A stretch of DNA of 64,000 nt from Paraburkholderia diazotrophica. GTDB taxonomy: Bacteria; Pseudomonadota; Gammaproteobacteria; Burkholderiales; Burkholderiaceae. Position 1 is the first letter of the stretch. Each line of letters begins with the position of its first letter. A model generated the notes under the pieces. That model was given only the letters and a program-made list of their open reading frames with translations, had not been told where the DNA came from and ran no database searches. The stretch lies in the NCBI RefSeq assembly GCF_900108945.1, contig NZ_FNYE01000037.1:1-64000 (forward strand), in the 5' to 3' direction. Below, piece after piece: positions 53,485-62,432 of this stretch. The position numbers were made by a program, and so were the translations under genes.

Positions 53485-55026
53485 ATGAGCCTTAATACAA
53501 AGCAGAATATCCTTATCCTGATGGCCGATCAGATGACGCCGTTTGCACTGCGCGCTTATGGCAATCAGGTTTCGCTGACGCCGCGCATCGATGCACTCGC
53601 GAATCAAGGCGTCGTGTTCGACTCGGCCTATTGCGCGAGCCCGTTGTGCGCGCCCGCGCGTTTTTCAATGATGGCGGGCAAGCTGCCCGCTGCAATCGGT
53701 GCTTACGATAATGCCGCCGAATTGCCCGCGCAAACGCTGACGTTCGCACACTATCTGCGTGCAGCGGGCTACCGGACGATTCTCTCCGGCAAGATGCATT
53801 TCTGCGGCCCCGATCAGTTGCATGGCTTCGAAGAGCGGCTGACGACGGACATCTATCCCGCCGATTTCGGCTGGGTGCCTGATTGGGAACATCCGGACGT
53901 GCGGCCGAGCTGGTATCACAACATGAGCTCGGTGCTCGATGCGGGGCCGTGCGTGCGCACGAACCAGCTCGATTTCGACGACGAAGTGACGTACACCGCG
54001 CGCCAGAAGCTGTATGACATCGTGCGCGAGCGCGAGGGGGGCGGCGACGCGCGGCCCTTCTGCATGGTCGCGTCGCTTACGCATCCACACGATCCCTATG
54101 CGATCCCGCGGCAGTACTGGGACTTGTATCGCGACGAACAGATCGACATGCCGCGCGTGACGCTGACGCGCGAAGAGAGCGATCCGCATTCGAAACGCCT
54201 GCGCGATGTCTACGAGGCCGACCTGACGCCGCCGACGGAGCAGCAGATTCGCAATGCGCGGCACGCGTATTACGGCGCGCTGTCGTATGTCGATGCGCAG
54301 TTCGGCGCGATTCTCGATACGCTCAACGCAACCGGGCTCGCCGACGACACGATCGTCATCGTCACGTCGGATCACGGCGAAATGCTCGGCGAGCGCGGGC
54401 TCTGGTACAAGATGACATGCTTCGAAGGCGGCGTGCGCGTACCGCTCATCGTGCATGCGCCGAAGCAGTACCGCGCGCATCGCGTGGCCGCGTCGGTTTC
54501 GCATGTCGATCTGCTGCCGACGCTCGTCGAAATGGCGACGGGCGCGCGCAAGACCGAATGGCCCGATCCCGTCGACGGACGTAGCCTGGTGCCGCATCTG
54601 CAAGACGACGGCGGGCGCGACGAAGCGATCGTCGAGTACTTCGCGGAAGGCGCGATTGCACCGCTGCTGATGATCCGTCGCGGCAAGTACAAGTTCATTC
54701 ATACGCCCGTCGATCCCGATCAACTCTATGACCTCGCCAACGATCCGCACGAGCGCGTGAATCTTGCGCAAGAGCCAGCGGCGGCCGCACTGGTCGACGC
54801 ATTTCGCAAGGAAATCGCGCAGCGCTGGGACGTGCCCGCGTTGCATCGATCGGTGCTCGCGAGCCAGCGGCGCAGGCGCTTTCATTTCGAAGCGACTACG
54901 CAAGGCGCGATCCGCTCGTGGGACTGGCAGCCATTCACCGACGCGAGCCAGCGCTATATGCGCAACCACATCGAACTCGACACGCTCGAGGCGATGGCGC
55001 GTTATCCGCGTGTCGTCGCGCGGTGA
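53485..55026 (+). CDS. betC: Choline-sulfatase
   Basis: 513 residues, type I sulfatase. The formylglycine motif CxPxR is in ASPLCAPARFSMMAGKLP; metal-site residues are in LILMADQMTPFALRAYGNQV and VTSDHGEMLGERGLWYKMTC. The C-terminal choline-sulfatase extension (RFHFEATTQGAIRSWDWQPF, YMRNHIELDTLEAMARYP) is specific for BetC. It cleaves choline-O-sulfate to choline and sulfate in the cytosol. choX follows after 48 bp, and a LysR gene is divergent. Confidence 0.95.
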   Translation: MSLNTKQNILILMADQMTPFALRAYGNQVSLTPRIDALANQGVVFDSAYCASPLCAPARFSMMAGKLPAAIGAYDNAAELPAQTLTFAHYLRAAGYRTILSGKMHFCGPDQLHGFEERLTTDIYPADFGWVPDWEHPDVRPSWYHNMSSVLDAGPCVRTNQLDFDDEVTYTARQKLYDIVREREGGGDARPFCMVASLTHPHDPYAIPRQYWDLYRDEQIDMPRVTLTREESDPHSKRLRDVYEADLTPPTEQQIRNARHAYYGALSYVDAQFGAILDTLNATGLADDTIVIVTSDHGEMLGERGLWYKMTCFEGGVRVPLIVHAPKQYRAHRVAASVSHVDLLPTLVEMATGARKTEWPDPVDGRSLVPHLQDDGGRDEAIVEYFAEGAIAPLLMIRRGKYKFIHTPVDPDQLYDLANDPHERVNLAQEPAAAALVDAFRKEIAQRWDVPALHRSVLASQRRRRFHFEATTQGAIRSWDWQPFTDASQRYMRNHIELDTLEAMARYPRVVAR

Positions 55027-55074
55027 CGGGACTCAGGACAACGGAATACGACACACTCACTACGGGAGCCCACG

Positions 55075-56040
55075 ATGAACAGACGCTGGAGAAGTTCGCT
55101 TGTAAAGGTCACGCTGACGCTCGCAGCGTTCGGCGCGGCCTTGACGGGACCATCGCATGCCGCAGAGCCGCAAACCTGCACGCAGGTCCGCATGGCCGAT
55201 CCCGGCTGGACCGACATCGACGCGACGAATGCCGTGGCAGGCGTACTGCTCAAGGCGCTGGGCTATCAGCAGAACGTGTCGAACCTATCCGTGCCGATCA
55301 CGTATCAGGGCTTGAAGAAAGGGCAGATCGACGTGTTTCTCGGCAACTGGATGCCCGCGCAAGGTCCCCTCGTCAAGCCGTTCATCGACGACCATTCGAT
55401 CGATGTGCTGCATGCCAACCTGGTCAACGCGAAGTTTACGCTGGCCGTGCCGGATTATGTCGCGGCAGCGGGCGTGCATTCGTTCGCCGATCTCGTCAAG
55501 CATGCCGACCAGTTCAACGGAAAGATCTATGGCATCGAGCCCGGCGCGCCCGCCAATCAGAACATCAAGAAGATGATCGCCGACAAGGCATTCGGACTCG
55601 GCGACTGGAAGATCGTCGAATCGAGTGAAACGGGCATGCTTACGCAGGTCGAGCGCGCGGTACGCGACAAGCAGTGGATCGTATTCCTCGCTTGGGAGCC
55701 GCATGTGATGAACACCAAGTTCCATTTGACCTATCTGTCAGGCGGCGATGCGTATTTCGGTCCCAACTACGGCGGCGCAACGGTGAATACGGTTACGCGC
55801 GCGGGCTTTGCGGGGCAGTGCACGAATCTCGCGAAGCTCTTCCAGCAGATGACGTTCAATGTAGACATCGAAAACCAGATCATTGCGAATGTGCTGCAAA
55901 ACAAGGTCGATGTGAACACGGCGGCGATGAACGCGCTGAAGGGTAATCCCGCATTGCTAAGTGCATGGCTCAAAGGCGTGACGACGACAAGCGGCGCCGA
56001 CGGATTGCAGGCCGTGCAGGCACAACTCGGCATTCACTAA
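55075..56040 (+). CDS. choX: Choline-binding periplasmic protein (orphan ABC component)
   Basis: 321 residues with a signal peptide (MNRRWRSSLVKVTLTLAAFG... cleaved near HAAEP). OpuAC-type: MADPGWTDIDATNAVAGVLL, GNWMPAQGPLVKPFIDDHSI, FLAWEPHVMNTKFHLTYLSG supply the aromatic cage. The pairing with betC and the sequence type suit choline. No choW/choV permease or ATPase genes follow, so it must use a transporter encoded elsewhere. GGGAG precedes the ATG. A GC-rich hairpin follows the stop. Confidence 0.9.
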   Translation: MNRRWRSSLVKVTLTLAAFGAALTGPSHAAEPQTCTQVRMADPGWTDIDATNAVAGVLLKALGYQQNVSNLSVPITYQGLKKGQIDVFLGNWMPAQGPLVKPFIDDHSIDVLHANLVNAKFTLAVPDYVAAAGVHSFADLVKHADQFNGKIYGIEPGAPANQNIKKMIADKAFGLGDWKIVESSETGMLTQVERAVRDKQWIVFLAWEPHVMNTKFHLTYLSGGDAYFGPNYGGATVNTVTRAGFAGQCTNLAKLFQQMTFNVDIENQIIANVLQNKVDVNTAAMNALKGNPALLSAWLKGVTTTSGADGLQAVQAQLGIH

Positions 56041-56067
56041 AGCGGCATTGTCGGCACTCGAATAGAG

Positions 56068-56100
56068 GCGCGCGGTTCTGCAATGGGACGCGCGCTTTTG
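56068..56100 (+). terminator. Probable terminator after choX
   Basis: GCGCGCG (56068-56074) pairs with CGCGCGC (56089-56095) over a 14-base loop, followed by TTTTGTTTTG. The position 28 bp past the choX stop fits an operon end. Confidence 0.65.
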
Positions 56101-56123
56101 TTTTGCAAGGCATGTCGCAGCCA

Positions 56124-56147
56124 GACCAAAGTGTGTCGTGTTTGGTC
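56124..56147. promoter_or_regulatory. Inverted repeat upstream of the porin gene
   Basis: GACCAAA (56124-56130) and TTTGGTC (56141-56147) form a perfect 7-bp inverted repeat with a 10-bp centre, 124 bp before the porin start. It is a candidate operator; no binding protein can be named. Confidence 0.4.
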
Positions 56148-56270
56148 GAGTTGCTCGAAATATGGATTTGTACTGTGCGTTGATCGTCGTGCAATTGGCA
56201 CACGACGCGGAGCTCGCTTCGCATTCCTATACCCCTGTTTCCTCATAGCCAGGCAAGAGAGAACGACACA

Positions 56271-57413
56271 ATGAAAAAGCTGAATGCCGCAGCACTGACA
56301 GGCGTCGCGTTCGCGCTCGCCGGAATTTCGAATGCGAGTCACGCACAAAGCAGCGTCACGTTGTATGGGATCATCGACGCGGGCATCACGTACGTGAACA
56401 ACACAGGCGGCTCGCACGTCGTCAAGTTCGACGACGGCATCTCGTATGGCAACCGCTTCGGCATCAAGGGAACAGAGGATCTGGGTGGCGGTCTGCAAGC
56501 GGTATTCGTGCTCGAGAATGGTTTTCACCTCGGCAATGGTCAATTGGGCTTCGGCAGCACGATGTTCGGGCGCCAGGCTTATGTCGGTCTGAAGAACCAG
56601 TGGGGCACGCTGTCGTTCGGCAATCAGCTGGATATGACGAACGAGATACTGACCACATACAACATTTCCGGGTGGGCGAGCGGTTATGCGATTCACCAGG
56701 GCGACTTCGATCGCATCAACGGCGACCGGCTGCCTAATTCGGTGAAGTTCCTGTCGAATGAATTCGCGGGCTTCATGTTCGGCGGCATGTACTCGTTCGG
56801 CAATGTCGCGGGCAATTTCCATCAGGACAGCGCGTGGAGCGTAGGCGCACACTATGCGAACGGCTCCTTTACGGTCGGCACTGCTTATACGCAGCTGAAC
56901 AATCCGCACGGCATCTATGCGTTCGACCCGTATGCAATGATTGGCGTGCATACGTTTCTCGGCCAGCCGGTGGTCACTGTCGATCCGGCGACGGGCGCGC
57001 GAACGGATCTCTTTTCAAGCAATCCGTTTCCCGTGGACAAGCAGGGCACTTTCGGCGTTGGCTCTAGCTACGCGATCGGCAACGTGACGCTGATGGGCAA
57101 CTTCACGTACACGACGATCAAGGGACTCGGCGTCACGTCGCATATGAAGGTGGCGGAAGGCGGCGCGGACTGGCAGATCACGCCGGCGTTCAGCGTGATC
57201 GGCGGCTATCAGTACACGAACTTCGAAGGCCATCACTGGAATCAGGGCTCGCTCGGCGCGCACTATCTGCTGTCCAAGCGGACGGACGTGTATATCTCGG
57301 GTGACTACCTGAAGGCTTCGAATGGCGTCGACGCGGTGATCGGCTATAGCTTCACGCCATCGACGACTACGACGCAAGCCGATGTGCGGATCGGCATGAG
57401 GCATTCGTTCTAA
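56271..57413 (+). CDS. Gram-negative outer-membrane porin (OmpC-like)
   Basis: 380 residues. A signal peptide (MKKLNAAALTGVAFALAGIS, cleaved after SHA) is followed by the burkholderial porin start QSSVTLYGIIDAGITYVNNT. Characteristic blocks are GNRFGIKGTEDLGGGLQAVF, MFGRQAYVGLKNQWGTLSFG, and the C-terminal VRIGMRHSF ending in Phe, the BamA recognition signature. A 16-strand trimeric channel is expected. Placed between choline and carnitine genes, it may help these cations cross the outer membrane, an inference from position. The convergent cdhR lies downstream. Confidence 0.9.
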   Translation: MKKLNAAALTGVAFALAGISNASHAQSSVTLYGIIDAGITYVNNTGGSHVVKFDDGISYGNRFGIKGTEDLGGGLQAVFVLENGFHLGNGQLGFGSTMFGRQAYVGLKNQWGTLSFGNQLDMTNEILTTYNISGWASGYAIHQGDFDRINGDRLPNSVKFLSNEFAGFMFGGMYSFGNVAGNFHQDSAWSVGAHYANGSFTVGTAYTQLNNPHGIYAFDPYAMIGVHTFLGQPVVTVDPATGARTDLFSSNPFPVDKQGTFGVGSSYAIGNVTLMGNFTYTTIKGLGVTSHMKVAEGGADWQITPAFSVIGGYQYTNFEGHHWNQGSLGAHYLLSKRTDVYISGDYLKASNGVDAVIGYSFTPSTTTTQADVRIGMRHSF

Positions 57414-57425
57414 ATCTGTTTATCT

Positions 57426-57471
57426 GCGACGGCCTTTTTACGGTTCCTTTTCGGCTCCTTTAGGCCGTCGC
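57426..57471. terminator. Hairpin between the porin and cdhR genes
   Basis: GCGACGGCCT (57426-57435) and AGGCCGTCGC (57462-57471) form a perfect 10-bp stem with a T-rich 26-base loop in the 74-bp gap between convergent genes. There is no T-run after the stem, so it may be a bidirectional stop or a simple RNA 3' structure. Confidence 0.5.
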
Positions 57472-57487
57472 GAATATAACCCCCTCT

Positions 57488-58480
57488 TCAAGGCAGAGCA
57501 TCCTCCCGCGTCGTACTCGCCATGCCACCCGCACTCGGACGTATCGGCCTGCGGTCATCGCGAGGACTTGCTCCGAACCTCGCGCGATAAGTGCGCGAGA
57601 AATGCGATGGCGATTCGAAGCCACACGCGACGCAGATCGCCGTAATCGACATATCCGTTTGCCGTAAAAGCTCTCGGGCGCGATCGAGCCGCAATTGCAG
57701 ATAAAAATGCGTCGGCGTGTCCTTGAGCGACGAGCAGAAGAGCCGCTCCAGCTGTCTGCGCGTAACGCCGATTTCCTGCGCGAGGTCGGCGGGCGTTAGC
57801 GGTTCTTCCATATTCTGTTCCATCACGCCGATCACCTGAATCAGCTTGCGGTTGTGCACGCCATAACGCGCGGCAATTTCCATTCGCTGATGATCGGAGC
57901 GCTGACGTATGCGGCTTACGACGAACTGCTCGGAGATCGACGAAGCGAGCGCCGCGCCGTGGCTGCGTGAAATGAGGTCGAGCATCATGTCGATCGACGC
58001 CGTCCCGCCCGCGCACGTAATGCGCCGCTCGCCGATCTCGAATAGTTCTTCGCTCGCCTGGACGGCCGGATAGCGCTCGCGAAACGCGGAGAGCGCTTCC
58101 CAATGCAACGTTACGCTGTCGGTTGGGCGGAGCAGGCCCGCTTCCGCGAGGATGAACGCGCCTGTATCGATGCCGCCGAGTGTCGCGCGTGCACGGTCCA
58201 GACGCTTGAGCCATTCGCCGAGCGCACGGCTGTAGCGGACAAGCGGCTCGAAACCCGCGACCACGAAGACTGTTTGCGCTTGATCGACATCGCCGAATGC
58301 GCTTTCCGCGTTCAGCGAAATGCCGTTGCTCGCGGCGACGGGCGCGCCGTCCACGCTCAGTATGTGCCAGCGATACAGGTCCTCGCGGAAGCGGTTCGCG
58401 ACGCGCAAAGGCTCGACGGCCGACATGAAGCCGATGGCAGAAAAGCCCGGCAGCAGCAGAAACGAAATGTCTTCGGGCAT
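57488..58480 (-). CDS. cdhR: GlxA/AraC-family regulator of carnitine catabolism
   Basis: 330 residues. DJ-1/PfpI-like sensor (ISFLLLPGFSAIGFMSAVEP, VFVVAGFEPLVRYSRALGEW, GGIDTGAFILAEAGLLRPTD) plus AraC helix-turn-helices (LAQEIGVTRRQLERLFCSSL, ICVACGFESPSHFSRTYRAR). It is divergent from caiX and the cdh genes, the same arrangement as cdhR in Pseudomonas, where it activates carnitine dehydrogenase genes. A GGCGCACA direct repeat lies in the 322-bp gap. It shares overall design with gbdR and the regulator at 4638. Confidence 0.88.
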   Translation of the reverse strand: MPEDISFLLLPGFSAIGFMSAVEPLRVANRFREDLYRWHILSVDGAPVAASNGISLNAESAFGDVDQAQTVFVVAGFEPLVRYSRALGEWLKRLDRARATLGGIDTGAFILAEAGLLRPTDSVTLHWEALSAFRERYPAVQASEELFEIGERRITCAGGTASIDMMLDLISRSHGAALASSISEQFVVSRIRQRSDHQRMEIAARYGVHNRKLIQVIGVMEQNMEEPLTPADLAQEIGVTRRQLERLFCSSLKDTPTHFYLQLRLDRARELLRQTDMSITAICVACGFESPSHFSRTYRARFGASPRDDRRPIRPSAGGMASTTREDALP

Positions 58481-58802
58481 CGCTCGATCTTCTCGATGTC
58501 AGGTGAAGCGGATTCGTCGAATCCGGCGAGCGTAGCAAGTGTCATGCTATGCGGCAAGCTGCGCCAAAAATCGGTGTCACGATTGCGCGGCGCACAAACG
58601 TGTGCCACGGCGCACACAGCAAGTTGCATGCTGGTTTTCCCTCATGGTCGCGCGCAAGCAAGAACGGGTCGCTGGCGGTCGATTTTGGGGAAATATGGGC
58701 CTGTACCTTTGCTTTACACCAGTTGTTTTCGGGTCGTCTCATCAGCCGCCCATATCGCGGGCGTTACAGGACACGCTGCGAATCGTGTCGAAGGGGATCG
58801 TC
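58481..58802. promoter_or_regulatory. Divergent cdhR/caiX control region
   Basis: 322 bp without a supported gene. GGCGCACA occurs at 58589-58596 and 58609-58616, 20 bp apart, with GTGTGCC between, so GCACA-AACG-TGTGC (58592-58605) is also an inverted repeat. This is a good candidate for the CdhR operator. Confidence 0.45.
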
Positions 58803-59765
58803 ATGAAGTTGCGCATCAAAGTCGTTACCGCATGTATTGCCGGGCTTGTTACGGGCCTTCTCGCGACGCTGTCGCAGTCCGCGCTCGCGCAAGACCCGCC
58901 GAGTTGCCGCGCCGTCCATTTCGCCGACATTGGCTGGACCGATATCACATCGACGACGGCGCTCGCGTCGACGGTATTCGAAGGGCTCGGCTATCAGCCC
59001 GTGACGACGGTGGCCTCGGTGCCGATTTCATTTGCCGGACTGAAGAGCAAGCAGCTCGACGTTTCGCTCGGGTACTGGTGGCCCGTGCAGGAAAAAGCAA
59101 TCGCGCCATTCGTCGAGTCGAAATCGATCAACGTATTGCAGCCGCCGAATCTGACGGGCGCGAAAGCCACGTTCGCCGTGCCGACCTATGAATACGACGC
59201 GGGCCTGAAGACCTTCGCGGATATCGCAAAGCATCGCGCGGAACTCGACGGCAAGATCTACGGCATCGAGCCGGGCAGCAGCGCGAATGCCGCGATCCAG
59301 AAGATGATCGCGACCAATCAGTTCGGACTCGGCGGCTTCAAGCTGATCGAATCGAGCGAAGCGGGCATGCTCGTCACCGTCGAGCGCGCGGTGCGCGAGA
59401 AGAAGTGGGTCGTCTTTCTCGGCTGGCAGCCGCATCCGATGAACATTCAGATCGACATGAAGTACCTGAGCGGCAGCGAGGGCGTATTCGGTCCCAACGA
59501 CGGAGAAGCGCGCGTCTATACGCTGACGTCACCTGACTTCCTGACACGTTGTCCGAACGCGGGAAAGCTCGTCAGCAATCTTCGCTTTACGACGCAGATC
59601 GAAAACGTCGTGATGCAGTCGGTGATGAAAAAGGAGAAGCCTGCCGATGTCGCGAAGGCCTACCTGAAACAGAACCCGCAAGTACTCGATCAATGGCTGG
59701 CCGGCGTGAAGACGTATGACGGCAAGGACGGCTTGCCCGCCGTCAAGGCTTATCTGGGTCTTTGA
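58803..59765 (+). CDS. caiX: Carnitine-binding periplasmic protein (orphan ABC component)
   Basis: 320 residues with a signal peptide (MKLRIKVVTACIAGLVTGLL... cleaved after ALAQ). OpuAC-type domain with aromatic cage candidates in FADIGWTDITSTTALASTVF, SLGYWWPVQEKAIAP and FLGWQPHPMNIQIDMKYLSG. It is clearly related to choX in this window. Position at the head of the cdh genes matches CaiX of Pseudomonas, which feeds L-carnitine to the CbcWV transporter. AAGGGG precedes the ATG. Confidence 0.88.
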   Translation: MKLRIKVVTACIAGLVTGLLATLSQSALAQDPPSCRAVHFADIGWTDITSTTALASTVFEGLGYQPVTTVASVPISFAGLKSKQLDVSLGYWWPVQEKAIAPFVESKSINVLQPPNLTGAKATFAVPTYEYDAGLKTFADIAKHRAELDGKIYGIEPGSSANAAIQKMIATNQFGLGGFKLIESSEAGMLVTVERAVREKKWVVFLGWQPHPMNIQIDMKYLSGSEGVFGPNDGEARVYTLTSPDFLTRCPNAGKLVSNLRFTTQIENVVMQSVMKKEKPADVAKAYLKQNPQVLDQWLAGVKTYDGKDGLPAVKAYLGL

Positions 59766-59862
59766 GCCAATGTCTTTAAAGCCCGACTGCTCAAGCTCTG
59801 TCTTTAGAGCAAGACAAGTACTTTTCATTCCGACTCTTTCGTTTTAACAGGAATTTGCACGC

Positions 59863-60792
59863 ATGAACCATGAAGTAATCGTGACCTGCGCCGTCACGGG
59901 TGCAGGCGACACCGTCGGCAAGCATCCCGCCATTCCCGTCACGCCTAAACAGATCGCCGATGCGGCAATCGAAGCCGCCAAAGCGGGCGCAACGGTCGCG
60001 CACTGCCATGTGCGCGATCCGAAAACGGGACGTGGCAGCCGCGATCCGAATCTGTATCGGGAAGTCGTCGACCGTATCCGCTCGGCGAACACGGACGTCA
60101 TCATCAATCTGACGGCGGGCATGGGCGGCGACCTGGAGATCGGGTCCGGCGAAGATCCGATGCACTTCGGTGCCAATACCGATCTCGTGGGCGGCCTGAC
60201 GCGCCTTGCGCACGTGGAGGAACTCTTGCCGGAGATCTGCACGCTCGATTGCGGCACACTCAATTTCGGCGACGGCGACTATATCTACGTATCGACGCCC
60301 GCTCAATTGCGTGCGGGCGCAAAGCGCATTCAGGAACTCGGCGTAAAGCCCGAACTGGAGATCTTCGATACGGGCCATTTGTGGTTCGCCAAGCAATTGC
60401 TCAAGGAGGGACTGCTCGATGCGCCGCCGCTGTTCCAGTTGTGTCTCGGCATTCCGTGGGGCGCGCCCGCCGATACGACGACGATGAAAGCGATGGTCGA
60501 CAACCTGCCGGACGGCGCGCAATGGGCGGGCTTCGGCATCGGGCGCATGCAGATGCCGATGGTCGCACAAGCAATGCTGCTGGGCGGCCACGTGCGGGTC
60601 GGTCTCGAAGACAACATCTGGCTGGACAAAGGCGTTCCCGCGAGCAACGGTTCGCTCGTCACGCGCGCGATCGAAATCATCGAGCGGTTGGGCGGCCGCG
60701 CGCTCACGCCCGCCGAAGGCCGCAAGAAGCTCGGCTTGCCGGCGCGCGGCGAACGGCTGCTCGAAAAGCGCGCCGTCGAACAGTTCGCGTGA
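59863..60792 (+). CDS. cdhC: 3-dehydrocarnitine cleavage enzyme (BKACE family)
   Basis: 309 residues. A beta-keto acid cleavage enzyme TIM barrel: EVIVTCAVTGAGDTVGKHPA, zinc-site ATVAHCHVRDPKTG, then CTLDCGTLNFGDGDYIYVST, GIGRMQMPMVAQAMLLGGHV and VGLEDNIWLDKGVPASNG. With acetyl-CoA it splits 3-dehydrocarnitine to betainyl-CoA and acetoacetate. Gene order caiX-cdhC-cdhA-cdhB matches the pseudomonad carnitine cluster, which fixes the substrate better than sequence alone. Start supported by AGGAA. Confidence 0.9.
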   Translation: MNHEVIVTCAVTGAGDTVGKHPAIPVTPKQIADAAIEAAKAGATVAHCHVRDPKTGRGSRDPNLYREVVDRIRSANTDVIINLTAGMGGDLEIGSGEDPMHFGANTDLVGGLTRLAHVEELLPEICTLDCGTLNFGDGDYIYVSTPAQLRAGAKRIQELGVKPELEIFDTGHLWFAKQLLKEGLLDAPPLFQLCLGIPWGAPADTTTMKAMVDNLPDGAQWAGFGIGRMQMPMVAQAMLLGGHVRVGLEDNIWLDKGVPASNGSLVTRAIEIIERLGGRALTPAEGRKKLGLPARGERLLEKRAVEQFA

Positions 60793-60834
60793 AGTTCAGA
60801 TAAGGCTTTGCACAATTACAGAGGATCGTCGGCA

Positions 60835-61800
60835 ATGGCAGTCATCACCAACATCAAGACATTTGCAGCAATCGGCGCGGGTGTGATCGGCAGCGGCTGG
60901 GTCGCGCGCGCGCTCGCGCACGGGCTCGACGTGGTGGCGTGGGACCCGGCTCCGGGCGCGGAGAAACAGTTGCGCGACAACGTCGCGAACGCATGGCCCG
61001 CGCTCGAACGCGTGGGGCTCGCGAAGGGCGCTTCGCAGGATCGCCTGCGTTTCGTGAAGACCATCGAGGCGTGCGTCGCGGATACCGACTTCATTCAGGA
61101 GAGCGCGCCCGAACGCGAAGAGCTGAAGCTCGCGCTACACGAACAGATCAGCCGCGCGGCGAAGCCCGATGCAATCATCGCGTCGTCGACGTCGGGCCTG
61201 TTGCCGACTGACTTCTATGCACGCGCATTGCATCCCGAGCGCTGCATCGTCGGGCATCCGTTCAATCCCGTGTACTTGCTGCCGCTCGTCGAAGTGGTGG
61301 GCGGCGAGTGCACGGCGCCTTCGACCATCGATGCCGCGTCGAGCATCTATCGTTCGCTCGGCATGCGGCCGCTGCATGTGCGCAAGGAAGTCCCCGGCTT
61401 TGTCGCCGACCGTCTTCTCGAAGCGCTGTGGCGCGAGGCGCTGCATCTCGTCGACGAAGGCGTCGCGACGACGGGCGAAATCGATGATGCGATCCGCTTT
61501 GGTGCGGGCATTCGCTGGTCCTTCATGGGGACCTTCCTCACTTATACGCTCGCAGGCGGAGATGCGGGCATGCGCCATTTCATGCAGCAATTCGGGCCCG
61601 CGCTCGAATTGCCGTGGACCAAGCTTGTCGCGCCGAAGCTGACGGATGAACTGATCGATCGCGTCGTCGACGGCACGGCGGAGCAGCTTGGTCCGCGCTC
61701 GATCAAGCAGCTCGAACGCTATCGCGACGACTGCATCACGAACGTGCTGTCCGCGATCGCCGACGCGAAAGCGCGGCACGGCTTGCATCCCGACGAATAA
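60835..61800 (+). CDS. cdhA: L-carnitine dehydrogenase
   Basis: 321 residues, 3-hydroxyacyl-CoA-dehydrogenase fold. NAD motif AAIGAGVIGSGWVARALAHG, the catalytic His in IVGHPFNPVYLLPLVEVVGG, and VADRLLEALWREALHLVDEG in the C-terminal domain. It oxidises L-carnitine to 3-dehydrocarnitine with NAD+. ATG at 60835 has GAGG upstream. It lies 42 bp after cdhC. In some bacteria CdhA and the thioesterase are fused; here they are separate genes. Confidence 0.92.
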   Translation: MAVITNIKTFAAIGAGVIGSGWVARALAHGLDVVAWDPAPGAEKQLRDNVANAWPALERVGLAKGASQDRLRFVKTIEACVADTDFIQESAPEREELKLALHEQISRAAKPDAIIASSTSGLLPTDFYARALHPERCIVGHPFNPVYLLPLVEVVGGECTAPSTIDAASSIYRSLGMRPLHVRKEVPGFVADRLLEALWREALHLVDEGVATTGEIDDAIRFGAGIRWSFMGTFLTYTLAGGDAGMRHFMQQFGPALELPWTKLVAPKLTDELIDRVVDGTAEQLGPRSIKQLERYRDDCITNVLSAIADAKARHGLHPDE

Positions 61801-61888
61801 CGTCGCGTAATATGGCTGCACGCGCGGGGAATCGATGCAAGATGCCCCGCGCGCACGAACAACGTTCAACGCGACGGAGACAATCGCC

Positions 61889-62380
61889 ATGCCGCGACAC
61901 GCGGAATTGCCTGCATATCACGACGTCGTGCGTGCCGAATGGGTCGACTACAACGGCCATCTGCGCGACGCGTTCTATATGCTGATTTTCAGCTTCGCCA
62001 CCGATGCGCTGATCGAGCAGATCGGCCTCGACGACACCGTGCGCAAGGCGCGTGGCCGCTCGATCTATACGCTCGAAGCGCACATCAACTATCTACAGGA
62101 AATCAAGGAAGGCGCGCAAGTGCGAGTCGAGATGCGCGTGCTGGCCCACGACGCGAAGCGCATGCACCTGTACCTCGAAATGTTCGCGGATGAGGGTGAC
62201 GAACCCGTCGCTGCGGGCGAACAGATGCTGCTGCACGTCGATACGAGCGGTCCGCGTTCCGCAGTGTTCGATAGCGATGTCGAGGCGCGCGTGCGTGCGC
62301 TCGTCGATGCGCAAGCCGCGTTGCCTGCCGCGCGATACGCTGGCCGTGTGATCGGTTTGCCCGCGCCGGCCCGCAAGTGA
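61889..62380 (+). CDS. cdhB: Betainyl-CoA thioesterase (hotdog fold)
   Basis: 163 residues. The 4-HBT-like hotdog signature is VVRAEWVDYNGHLRDAFYML, with the active-site Asp in WVDYNGH. GRSIYTLEAHINYLQEIKEG and the C-terminal beta-strands follow. It hydrolyses betainyl-CoA to glycine betaine plus CoA, joining carnitine breakdown to the gbc/dgc route. GGAGA precedes ATG 61889. It lies 88 bp after cdhA. Confidence 0.85.
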   Translation: MPRHAELPAYHDVVRAEWVDYNGHLRDAFYMLIFSFATDALIEQIGLDDTVRKARGRSIYTLEAHINYLQEIKEGAQVRVEMRVLAHDAKRMHLYLEMFADEGDEPVAAGEQMLLHVDTSGPRSAVFDSDVEARVRALVDAQAALPAARYAGRVIGLPAPARK

Positions 62381-62432
62381 GGCATCCGCATTCGCAGGCA
62401 TAATCGGGCAACGCATAAACGGAGTGCACGTC

